DNA of 64,000 nt from Hymenolepis diminuta (taxonomy: Eukaryota > Platyhelminthes > Cestoda > Cyclophyllidea > Hymenolepididae), in assembly GCA_900708905.1 (NCBI GenBank), contig CAADRB010000010.1:370316-434315 (forward strand). Direction: 5' to 3'. A program made the position numbers and the translations under genes. Each line of letters opens with the position of its first letter. Positions within the stretch are counted from its first letter, which is position 1. The notes under the pieces were generated by a model. It searched no databases, was not told the origin of the DNA, and was given only the letters and a program-made list of their open reading frames with translations. Positions 48,701 through 60,700 of this stretch are shown in pieces.

Positions 48701-51700
48701 TCGTCTGTCTATGCTACCTCTTTCTATGAAACTATATCAAGCCTCTTATACACAACAGAGAGAGAGGGAGGGGGGAGGGGTGTAGGATACACACGTCATT
48801 TACCCGCACCCACGCTTCTCTCTCATTTCTTACTCCTGAATCCTCATCGTGGTTTGTTCAATGAATTTCGGCTTACACAACTCTGATGTGAACCAGCTTT
48901 GATGTTATATTTAATAAATACTTTTCACATTACCTGACTTGGCCCTAATGAAACAGAATCGTATGAATATAAAAGGCTGGTTCGTAACCTATATTTACTA
49001 GTTTGTTCACTCAAATGTCATTCTTATGAAGCTGCAGCTATTCAGACTCCAAGAAGAGGGGAGAAGACTTGTAGCTCAAACTACTGATTTTATCATTACT
49101 GAAGATGAATGTGCTTACATGGAATTGGATCCGTGATAAATGACTGGCTGCATGTTTGGCCAATAATTGCTTCAGTGATGGGCTTACATATCCAAGTGCG
49201 AGCGTAGCTATCTAATTATTGATAATCAAGTGCATGAACCATGAGGCTTATGAGTTTTACTCGAGTGCACTGAAAACATTGGATTGGGAAATGACTCCTT
49301 TTTCTTTGTAGTACTCGAGGTTGGAAAGCCGCGTCCGCCTGAAGCACTTGCAGAAGACGGTGAGCCCCTGGTGTGTGATTACTGCGGTCACGACGAACGC
49401 CTCAACCCCAAGAAACCCGGTGGTGAGGGACCCGAACCTCTCCTCTGTTGCTCAGACTGCACCCGGCGAGCGCACTTCTCCTGTCTCCAATTTGTGCCGA
49501 ATATGATCACCTCGGTGCACGGTTATCGATGGCAGTGCATTGAGTGCAAAACCTGCTGGCTCTGTGGGACTTCGGAGAATGATGTAAGCTTGTGTGGCCT
49601 TCTCTTTATGCCTTGAAATGCTTTTCAGTGATTAACACATCTTTCATGCCTATTATGTGCTTATATTTATTAGGGTTCATATTGCTAAATATCTTACGAA
49701 AAAGAGGGAGAGTGAACTTAAATTCAAGAGCTTCTCATTTCCGTTTAGTTTAATTCACGTCTTTGTTCTTATTTTCCGGTCGGTTTTCTCGATTACAACA
49801 TTGAATGATGATTATAACTTGGGGCAACTTTATTTTATTTCTTCACAAATTAGCATTTAAATAGTGTGGGAGGTCTACCTACAGAGTCAATCTTAATCTT
49901 CATTTCTTTACAAAGGAGGAAACTTTAGAGCATGAATTTTAATCTTTTCATCTGAGTATAGCAGCCAGAGGATATCTTTAACGATCAACATATTTCCTCC
50001 GTAGAGCTTAATATCTTGATTGTTATGTTTTTTAATTTGCCGTGTTCGTGGTTATTCAGTAGTAGGTTCTAGAATATTTCACCTTTGTAATCAGTCTGCA
50101 CTTCCAGCATGTCAGTTGTGTTCGAAAAATATTTAGAATTCTAATTCAAACGTTTATTCAGAACTCATTTTGATGGCTATATATGAGGCCATGCGTTTTG
50201 AAATTAATTCCATCATTAAAAACGTGCCCGATCGGTTCTAATTTGCATTTAAAAACTATTTAGAGATGCAAATGAAAACTTTTTTAATCCAAGTCGAATA
50301 ATGTCTACCCCTAAGTCGCTGAAATATGGTTTTTATTAATGCTTGATGGCTGATAGTAATGACCAGACAACTTCTTCAACCTACCCGCATATATTTAAAG
50401 ACGCGTCGGTTCCTTTTTCTGTCCAATTAAGTGGGATAATATATTGTTAGAGATTCCGCCCTTCGGTTCATGTTATTTGGAATTTCCTAAAAGTTCAGAT
50501 GATTTATCTTCACGTATGCTAGGGCGAGTAGCACGAAATATAGTCATATCATTTCAGCTCATGTCCCTCGATCTGCTTTTTTGTTGTGTCGCAAAATGTT
50601 ACTTCCCCTTTTTCATTTAACTGCGCATGGTGATAATAGTATCATGTTTCGTTAAGAATGCTCCCCAACTTTGTGTTTGGTAGACTATGAACTACAATTC
50701 ATCCCGACGGACTTTATGAGAGATAATTTACCATCTTATGAAGTCTAATGTTGTTGGTGGGCACCTAGTAAATAGTCATAGATAAGTCGCTAATTGTAAA
50801 TGTGAGTGATACACGATCAGATTCTATGAATAACTCACAAAGGGCTGAAAAAGGGGATTGTCTCCTCATAGGATCCGGATTCCTACATTCCTCGATCTAC
50901 TTTTTTGGTAGAACGCAGTGTTACTTTCTTTCCTCCTTTTCTTTCATTTTAACTGCGCAAGAAAATTAATACTTTCTGCTTCATTAAGAAATCTTATTCC
51001 GCAGTTGATGAAGAGTCTAATTCTGTCCGGACGAACTTTCTGTGAAATGATGTTTACCGTCTCTCATCATTAGTTTCTAATGTTGCCGACGTGGTGAACG
51101 GTAAACATTCGTTAGCACCGGTGATGGTAGGTACGATTTTCTGTATTCTGGTTAAGGGAAAAAGAAGGATTAAGAAAATCTCACAGTAAATGAATAAAGG
51201 TTTGCATGTGTCGGTGGTGCGGTTGTTAAGTCAGTCAGTAGACTGATGATTATCGGTGAAAAGCCAGTGATGTTAATGATCACCCCAACTGTTTAATACT
51301 GGCCAACAAGAAGAGTGGTTAAATATGGGTCTCTCACCAGAGCATCTCAAAATTACCTTCCCTCTGTCCAAGTGAAGTGTTAATGGGTTTCGAAGTTTTT
51401 AAATTTTTTTAATAATTAAAGGAAATTGGTTAACAAATAGGGGAAGAATTTAAATCTCCGATTTATATTGTTTCAATCCATCTACCTCGACGCATCTTCT
51501 ATGCTTTTAATTTTTGCCGCAAAATGGCGAATTCTCACTTTTTCACTAACTGTATGTCTGAATTTGCATTTTTCTGCTTCATCGATAAATTTCATCTCAC
51601 AACTTTAACTTTTAAATTGAGTTTCTTAAAGAATTGGAAGAATCGGAATTTGTCGGTGTGGGGTTTCTGCGAGCTGTTTTTTACTAGCTCTCAAAAGCCT

Positions 51701-54700
51701 CTGATGTTGCCGAGCTAAGGTGAGAAATCATGTAATAGTCATTCAGACTAGTCCTTCAACTTATGCCTATTCTGTTCGTTTGAACAGGGATTATACTCTT
51801 AGGCACATTGGTTGATTTTTCCCACCGAAGCTAAGTTGCCGTCCCTTTGTTTTAATTATTTTCATTGAGCTGTATATGGTTATAAAGGGCCGTTTTTTGC
51901 GTATTCATATCTAAAAACTAGTCCTGATTCTTTCTAGGGCTGGAAGTCTTCCCTAATCCTCTATTGTCATAATTATAGGAAAATCCATGACTGTGGCAGA
52001 CGTGCTTCTTTCTAGAACCTTAGTTACTTTCTCCAGCGATTGATTTGCTTTGTCTTGTTCTTTTTTAAACAATCTGTTTATTAGGTAGCAGTTGTTTACC
52101 ACTCCAGCATTCTCTGATGTTGCCGAAGAAATTGGGAAATAATTATTTGTGTTCTCTGATTAATTTATGGAATGCAATTGACTTCCATTACTGCGGTTAA
52201 GATTGTTTTTATCAATTTTGCAAACCAGGAATTTGTTTATCAGAACTTTTCTCTCTTGGGTTTATTTCGGCCATAGAATCCGTAATGGGAGTCGGAATTA
52301 TATTTTATTGGATCTTGAGACTTTTTGAATGAGACTATTTCAAAGAGAAGGTACGAACCTTGCTAGTGAATGAATCTGATTCTTTCCATTACAGTGGTAT
52401 TTATAGACTAATATCTTCTCTTATGACCTAAATTAACCAATTTCGTGGCCATCTACATTACTAGATATGCGCTAATGATAATCGATCCCGTGGTCTCTGA
52501 TTTTACAGACGTGCTTTTCTCTCAATTGAGTGTTCTGCTTTCCAAGGGGATAGATCAGGTTTCTTATATTCTTTGCTTTTTCCTGTTGCGAGATATCGAA
52601 CTGGGTTTGATAACGCGTGTATAACACGTCAATTCCTCAATAAAATACAAGCTGAATTCTTATTGTCAAATGGCTGAATGCATCAGGATTATTACTTTCC
52701 TTCGAGAAAGATAGGAAATTGAAATCCTCAACTTTGTCAAATTTAAGGTGATTCATTTTTGCGTCATGTAATAAAAACATACAATCTAGCAGAATTTCAA
52801 ACAGAAGGTAGAGGAGTTTACCTCCTAACACATGCACCTCCATTTCCTATTAGACAGTGAAGGGAAAAAGGAATGTTGCTTTCCTGTCTGTCCTTCAGCT
52901 ACCAAGGTCCGTCTTAGACACAGACAGCACACTCATTAGGCGGTCACTCTTACTTCCGCCTCTGTCTAGCTTGGTCTAAAGAAATTTTCGTTTAACTGCC
53001 ACAAAATGAAAGAAGGCATGATTTTTCCACTTCATCCTCTTTGTGAATGAGTAAATGCATTGATGAGGCTTTAAACTTGCTAATCGTCATTATGGATAAG
53101 TTGAGTCGACAGCTAAACCAGCCTTAAGACTGGATAATTTTCATCACAAAACAGAACAATAGAGGGAAAATTGGGACTTAGAATTTTTTTCGGCGGAGCA
53201 GGAACAGCTCATTCGAACGGGAGGCAGGTAGAGCAATACAATGATGAGTCTAATTTGGATTTAGGGTTAACACTTATACAGTTTAGGTGGTACGGGTTAC
53301 ATTAATAGTGTATTGCAAGTATTTCTTAAAATAATTTACTTGTTAATTAATTAAGTGACACATGAAAGTAAGTTATGTTTTAAATTCGATTTGTGTATTA
53401 TCAGCTTCCCCATAGGACATATGGTCTTTAGTTTTGTATGAATGATGTTGGGAAATAAAGTAAACCATTTATTGTTAATTGTTTACGTGTATTGTATTTT
53501 TGTTAAAATATGCTGAATTGCAGGGTCATTGCCTTGTAGTATTTTGGTGCAAAGTCTACCATAACAGTTAATCCGCGTTGTTATTGAATTCGGAGGATTT
53601 ATGGCTATTTTGAAGGCTGGTAGGGCTACAACAAATGAGTTCTTGACTTTGCACTTCTAATGGTTCTCTAATTTCTTTAAACTTGACTACCCGATATCTG
53701 GATTTTATAGCGTATTAAAAGCTTGGCGTTACTCTTGTTTTCTTTTCTCTCGTCCTGTATGTTGTAAGCTTCCCTTTGTCTATGTGCTACTTGGTATCAA
53801 TGTTATATTTTTTCTTAAGTTCTTCCGCCAATTTTTGTAAGGATGTGCTGTCTCTGTCTGTGACGACGCTCATTAAATATTATTCTTACTCGAGTTTCCG
53901 TCTAGGTTAGTCTGGATAGATTTTCGTCTAATTTTTCTGCTCTCTCCTTGTCCCACAGAATCGAAGACAGATTAGCGCACTTTTTTATTCATTTCCTGTC
54001 TTTCTCTCATCTACGAATGAGTGAATACTATAAAAGAAACGATAAAATCAAGCTGATGAAAAGTTAGATGGATAGATAGATGTATGGAGAGGGAGGGCGG
54101 GCGATTAGTTTTTTCCTCAACTCGCTCACTCACTACTGTCTTCCTTTTTTCGTCTCTCCTACGCCCTGGTGGTGATCTTTTTTCGTTCATCCCAAGTCTA
54201 CTATTACTATTTGGATGATGTCATTGCTCTTTTCATTCTATCCCTTAAAAAAATTGATCGTTAAATCGGTTTAATAGTATTTTTGTATGTTGTTAGGTTG
54301 AAATCATTTAAAAGATATGGTGAATATCGTGGATAAGAAAACTGCCTAAGCTATCGTTTGAGTTTCTAAGAGCTTTATAGCAAGCGAAATAGGAAGGCGA
54401 CAAATTACGGAATTAATGCTATGGGAAGGGCAAAGGATACGTCTGTATCGGAACTCCCAAATTGTAAAGCACATATGTAGAATAGAATGGGGGAAACAGA
54501 TAAGCAGTTTAGTGGAAGAAGGAAGAAAAGAAAATGGCAAATCTTTAAGTTAAGCTTAGGCGTGTTATTGAGAAAAATAGGGGAAATTCGGCCAAGCTAT
54601 CGCTCTTTTTGGCTTCTACTAACTTCATTGCAGACAAGGTAGTGTCAAGGTGAAAATATGATTATTTCTCTTGACGAAATTAATATTTTGCGTTTTCTAG

Positions 54701-57700
54701 TTACAATTGAACTAACGATTAATCCCCATATTGTTTATCTGAACTAATATGAATTACTCTATATTGTATATAGTCCAAGTCGAATTGTAATAAGTCTTTG
54801 CTGTAAAAACGATAACTTGTGTTTTACTTTCTAGTTTAGATATCGGCTTGTAGATCCTAAAAGGTAGGTAGATGAGAGACTCCGTGATATGAATGCCTTT
54901 GCAGGGAAAATAAAAGACATGCAACTGTCAAATTGAAGAACCCACATGTAGAACAGACTGAAGTTCAATATTTAGGAGTTAAAAGTTACGATAAATAGAT
55001 TAAAACCTAGGTTAACGGATAACACCACAGCACGTAGCAGGTAATTGTAAGTTCAACTTCATATTTTGAGAATCAAATAACTATTAATCAGTTATTTCTT
55101 ATAACGAAGGTATATATGAAAAATACACGTAACGTGAGGGGTTTATTTGAAATTCATATTGTATTGATCATTCTCATGCACTTTTTAAATCATTCGGGAC
55201 TCTTATAGAACCCGTGACCTCGAGTTTTGTGTGGCTCTGATCTGAGTATGCAGATATATAATTATGCTCCGCCATCTTTACCATCGAACAACTGATTTGC
55301 GAGCTTCATGTTTTGTCGTTTATAAATTGGCACGTTCTTAAGTACTTGAACTGATTGAGACATTTGGAAATGCCATTTTTCATTCACCTTGTGTAGTTCT
55401 TGTGCACCAGTGGTGCAAAAATCTCGTGGGTGAATAAATCATCAGAAAATACGGGTTCGAATTTCAGTAAGTGCAAAGATAGTCTATAGAAGGGGATTGA
55501 CTATATATCGGTTTGCAAACCATGGAAATACCTGAAATTCTTTCTTTATCCACAGTTATGCATTATAAGTCATTTTTCGTCACTGCTTGCTTATGGTAGA
55601 AATTGCCTGTGATTAACAGTCGTATTATCATCAAACTAAAGATGTAATGATGACTATTTTAAATAAACGGTTTTCTAACGAACGGAGTCAATCATTGAAC
55701 TATGCTTTTATTATTAACACATCTCCAATTCGGCAATAACAAACCTGAAAATTCAGATTGATAATGAACTGGGTCGTAAATTCTCATGCGGAGACCATCA
55801 GTTAGATTTGAGTGACAGCTAACACATGATTACATACACGTATATGAAGTCACAACTCCATTGATGGATGAGTAAACTTTTAAAATCAGACAGACAGATT
55901 CAAGGTTTTTTGAATCTCATTAAATAGACCAAATAAGGTCTTTCTGATTATTGTTATTTATACTTATTAAAAGGATGTGTTAAGAGAAAGATAAATGGGG
56001 CATAATTAATCATACGTTGTTCGATTATGTGTATAGTGCCGCTTCTCGTTAAATATGTCCCTTCATACCGATAGGCCGCTTCTACTTCCCGCAATGTATA
56101 AACTATGATTTCTCTTCATGTAAAGTTTTAAATTAATGCACAAATACAAAGCTAGTTTGCATTTTTATTAGCTCTAAGGTTACTGAAGATTTCCTATTCT
56201 TATTAATAGATACACGTATTTCTAATGTCATCCCTTTTAATCACGATATTTCTGCATTTCTCATACTAACTCTATTCACCTGAAGAATGCTTTCTGCAGA
56301 TTCAATTTTAATGCCAACGTAAATTTAACACCAATTGAATGGTGTGCCCTGTATAAATGACACATAACTTTCTTTCCCATCATTATTCATTCACTACTGA
56401 TGTGCAGTTGTATATTTCTTCATATTTTTGTCCTTTTATTACATTTGAGCGGCGTTTCTTTGTATCGCTTTAAAGATACTGTGAGTGTTGTCAGTTGCAA
56501 GTCTTCTCTATGTTCTGTCCATTCAGCAGGACTTTGCACTATCTTCAATAACTTTACTATCCAAAAATCTTCACATACTATTGACGCTTTCCGCTCCCAT
56601 TCGTTAATCTTGCACTGATTGAAGCTTCTTTCCAGAAGCCCTTAATTACTAACACAAACACCCAAATTTGGAAGTCTATAGAAATAAGTGTGGTATCTAG
56701 TATTGATAATATTGTGATGATGTAGCTATATCACAATCATTCTCATTGACCAATTAGCTCTGAATATTATCGACATGAACTGTCATAATCCAAAAGTGAT
56801 ATCCTAACTCTTACTCTCTTACTCCTCTCCTTCATCCCGTACTTGAGCTTTCTCATTTTTATCTCCCTCCTTTTGTTTAAGTATTGTTGTAGTGAGTCTA
56901 ATTTAGTGCCGACATAATCACACTTTGTCTCAAACTTGTCTATATGGTAATATCGGTTTCATAGAGTACTCTATCATTTTCAATATGGCAACCGTTTTCA
57001 CATTCCAACACATTAAATTCCACCATATCATTACTTCATGTTCACTTCTATCCTCTTATTATTATTATTTCATTTTCTATATAAGCATCTGCATGATGTG
57101 TATGAAAGTCCGCCTATCTGTTTACACTCCACTTTATTGACACTTTCTGACAGTACCATTATTGCATTTCTGTGTTGCATTATTCAGTACATTCTTCATG
57201 TTGTTCTATTCTCTGGAATAATATTAGTTCTTATACTGGTTCTGGCAAAATTGTTAGCGGATAAAATTCAAAAATCTGTGTTTATTGTCACGATTAGTTC
57301 GATCTCGGCTATACTTCATAATATTACAGTTGTAGAATTTTCAGTTGTGCCATAAGTACCAATAAGTTAGTCATTTGGTTTGTTAGAAGGTATGTTTTGA
57401 AGTCCATTTATTCAATTATAAAGATTTCTTTTACTGTTCAGAAGGGTGATAGGGTTACAATAAACTGCCTTCAATTTGGCACCAACATGCTACTCCCTCC
57501 TCGATGTTCACATTAATCATTGCAGAAAAACTGGGATATTTTTTATAATCATCTGGACTGATAATAGCGGCTTAAATAATATGTTAATAACGGACTGGGC
57601 TAGTAGAACCTGTCTAATTAATGTCGACTCAGATCTTTTTTCTCCATCCAGACGATGCCGCTGCTGGTAGACTGAGGTCGGGATTGAAAATATGGAGGAA

Positions 57701-60700
57701 TGCACTCTGAATCACTGCATTCCTCAGATGGATAGCCGTCTCTCTGTATTGCTGTATTACAGACTGCTCTGTGATAACTGTTCCATAGAGAGAGTCGGTG
57801 CAAAATTTGCTTCCTGTATGTCCAGTCAATTCTCTTTTTATCATCAATCTATTAGTTGTTTCCCATTAGAAAATTCTGGTCTTGTATCTGGGAGGCAGTA
57901 TTCCCCTGATATGTTATGTGAGTATCAAGTTGTTCTTATCAAAGAAGCGAGTCGGAAACGGATGTGTATAATTGGAGATCAGTTTTTTCTCCTTTTATTT
58001 CAATAAATTGACTTCTAATTAATAAATATGGGATTTAGTAAAATGGTGTTTGTGTCCATATTTCTCAAATTAGTTTTCCAAAATTGTTCTGCTTGTCTCT
58101 TTTCATTAAATTTGCTTTGCTGAATAATATCTAATTTCCCTGGAGATTACGTCTCTAGCATCTATGTCTGGCTTCTTTATTTGGCAAGACAGAGTTGTAT
58201 GTTGCGCTAATAAAAGCTTTCCTCAATTTTGCTTGGCAGCACAAGTGTGTGCTTTGTTATCGGTAATTTTTAATCGTGTAGAGGTAAGGAAAAGGGTCGT
58301 GATCGAGTGAATGGCGCAGTCAGGTTCTTGCTTCCTTTCGGGTTTTAAGTTCATCAAGTTGTCCACTTTTTACTTATTAGTAAAGTTCACCCTGTCATAT
58401 CCTAATTTTTCACATTTTTGGAATGAGCTGAATTCAGTGATGTTAAAAGCTAATTAACCAGTTGAGTAAAGTACCATCTTTACTCGTTTATCTCTTTAAC
58501 AGGTATTTAAGCATTGTAATACTCATTCGTTGCTGATAGTGTTGGGTAAACGTCTTTTCTTAGCCTTTCTCATGCTAATTTATATAGTCAACTGATTCAT
58601 TAATGCAACACCAGATGCTCCCGATTTCTGATACTTCGATCAAACTCTTCGGATCTATTGAAATCCCTCCTTCCGGTTAGTATTTTTCCTTCTACTTCTC
58701 ACTTAGTCCCTATTTGACAGGTGTGCCCATCAACCCGCCATTCGATTAATTATAATGGATGTTTCCTTTCACCTCATCTCCTCTTCCACCCACACTCACA
58801 CCCCCTCCCCCCTTCTCTCTCTGACTCCCTAAATAAAACTCCACTCCTTCTAATGGAGATTTACAACACCTATTAACCAGCAGCATGCACAGAGAATACG
58901 CAGAAAGATGATTTAGTTGGTAAAACATGAATAGAATGTAGCTAGGATATTTTGGCAGTACAGCAGTATGTGGATGCCACTTGGAGAGACACAGTTGCAT
59001 GCGATACTGAAAATATTTGACTCTTGGACTATTTGAGAAAGTATTTTCCTATTCTTGTCTTGAATGGGAAGGCAGCATCATGGAACCTCCCTGGTAAGAA
59101 ACCCTAGTTCTGTCACCCCTTTAAACTAACACATGGGCTGAAAAGTCCCGGGCCTAACACATAGATGGCGCTAGTTTTATTGCAGTCACCTTTTTTTCAG
59201 TTAATACTAACCTTCAAAAGGCAGCTGTTAAAATTCCATGATATTCTATTCATTAGTTTGTGAGTTATTGTGCTAAGAGTGATGCTACTTTTGTTATTTT
59301 CAAAATAATGGATCAAAAACAATTTCGTGTTTTNNNNNNNNNNNNNNNNNNNNNNNNNNNNNNNNNNNNNNNNNNNNNNNNNNNNNNNNNNNNNNNNNNN
59401 NNNNNNNNNNNNNNNNNNNNNNNNNNNNNNNNNNNNNNNNNNNNNNNNNNNNNNNNNNNNNNNNNNNNNNNNNNNNNNNNNNNNNNNNNNNNNNNNNNNN
59501 NNNNNNNNNNNNNNNNNNNNNNNNNNNNNNNNNNNNNNNNNNNNNNNNNNNNNNNNNNNNNNNNNNNNNNNNNNNNNNNNNNNNNNNNNNNNNNNNNNNN
59601 NNNNNNNNNNNNNNNNNNNNNNNNNNNNNNNNNNNNNNNNNNNNNNNNNNNNNNNNNNNNNNNNNNNNNNNNNNNNNNNNNNNNNNNNNNNNNNNNNNNN
59701 NNNNNNNNNNNNNNNNNNNNNNNNNNNNNNNNNNNNNNNNNNNNNNNNNNNNNNNNNNNNNNNNNNNNNNNNNNNNNNNNNNNNNNNNNNNNNNNNNNNN
59801 NNNNNNNNNNNNNNNNNNNNNNNNNNNNNNNNNNNNNNNNNNNNNNNNNNNNNNNNNNNNNNNNNNNNNNNNNNNNNNNNNNNNNNNNNNNNNNNNNNNN
59901 NNNNNNNNNNNNNNNNNNNNNNNNNNNNNNNNNNNNNNNNNNNNNNNNNNNNNNNNNNNNNNNNNNNNNNNNNNNNNNNNNNNNNNNNNNNNNNNNNNNN
60001 NNNNNNNNNNNNNNNNNNNNNNNNNNNNNNNNNNNNNNNNNNNNNNNNNNNNNNNAGCGTTTGAAGGCCGAAATTGCAAAGAAACGACCGCATATGTCAG
60101 AGAAAAAATATTGTTTCATCAAGACAACGCAGCGTGTCACAAGTGAATCAAAACAATGGCAAAACTACATGAATTGAACTTCGAATTGCTCCCACATCCA
60201 CTGCATTTGCCAGATTTGGCTCCCAGCGACTACTGGCTGTTCGCAGACCTGTAAAAAAGCTCACCGGTAAGAGATTTCGCACGAATGAAGAGGTTATCGC
60301 TGAAAGTGAGGCCTATTTTGAGGCAAAAGGTAAATCGTTCTACAAACGTGGTATTGAAATGTTATAGCGGCGCTGGAATAATTGCGTTGCTCTTGATGAA
60401 GATTACGTTGATGAATAAAGCTAATTTTGAACCTAAAAACCGTGTTTTCTTTGTTAGGCCCGGGACTTTTCAGCCCATGTGTTAGTGTGGTTGAATAGTC
60501 CACTCAAGATTATTGGCATAAATTTAGTAAAATTCGCATTGACTTCCATGTTATCAAGTCTTTTATTTTTCAGTGATGGGAAATTTGAACTTCTAGTAGT
60601 TTTCGTTATTTTATTATGTAGTTTTGGGGTATTCACCTACGTTTTAATGATCTTGTGTTTTTCTTTGTGATTTGTGAAGTTGGATCAGATTCGGTTGTAT

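Larger units (their letters stand above)
43772..49029. other. DPF intron 4, unique-looking with one internal duplication
   Basis: T-rich intron. It holds a SINE at 44950-45080 and a duplicated block (45800-45980 with 46775-46940). No exon-like frame with splice support was seen, though a short alternative exon would be easy to miss. Confidence 0.45.
59060..60515 (-). repeat. tRNA-derived SINE, copy 8, split by a mariner
   Basis: The left piece 59060-59128 has GGCAGCATCATGGAACCTCC and GTTCTGTCACCC. The right piece from 60485 reads GTGTGGTTGAATAGTCCACT. Together they line up with the continuous copy 2 (GCATCATAGAGCCTCC ... GTTGGCCATTTCGCTCACT), so the mariner inserted into a pre-existing SINE. 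Confidence 0.6.

Noticed and set aside
57038..58006. Two frames of about 105 codons inside DPF intron 5, considered as a nested gene
   Set aside because: Low-complexity hydrophobic composition or no domains, no splice sites in phase, no recognisable family.
59197..60177. Long frames across the second gap, on both strands
   Set aside because: Artefact of the N run; the real content is a broken mariner transposase on the plus strand.
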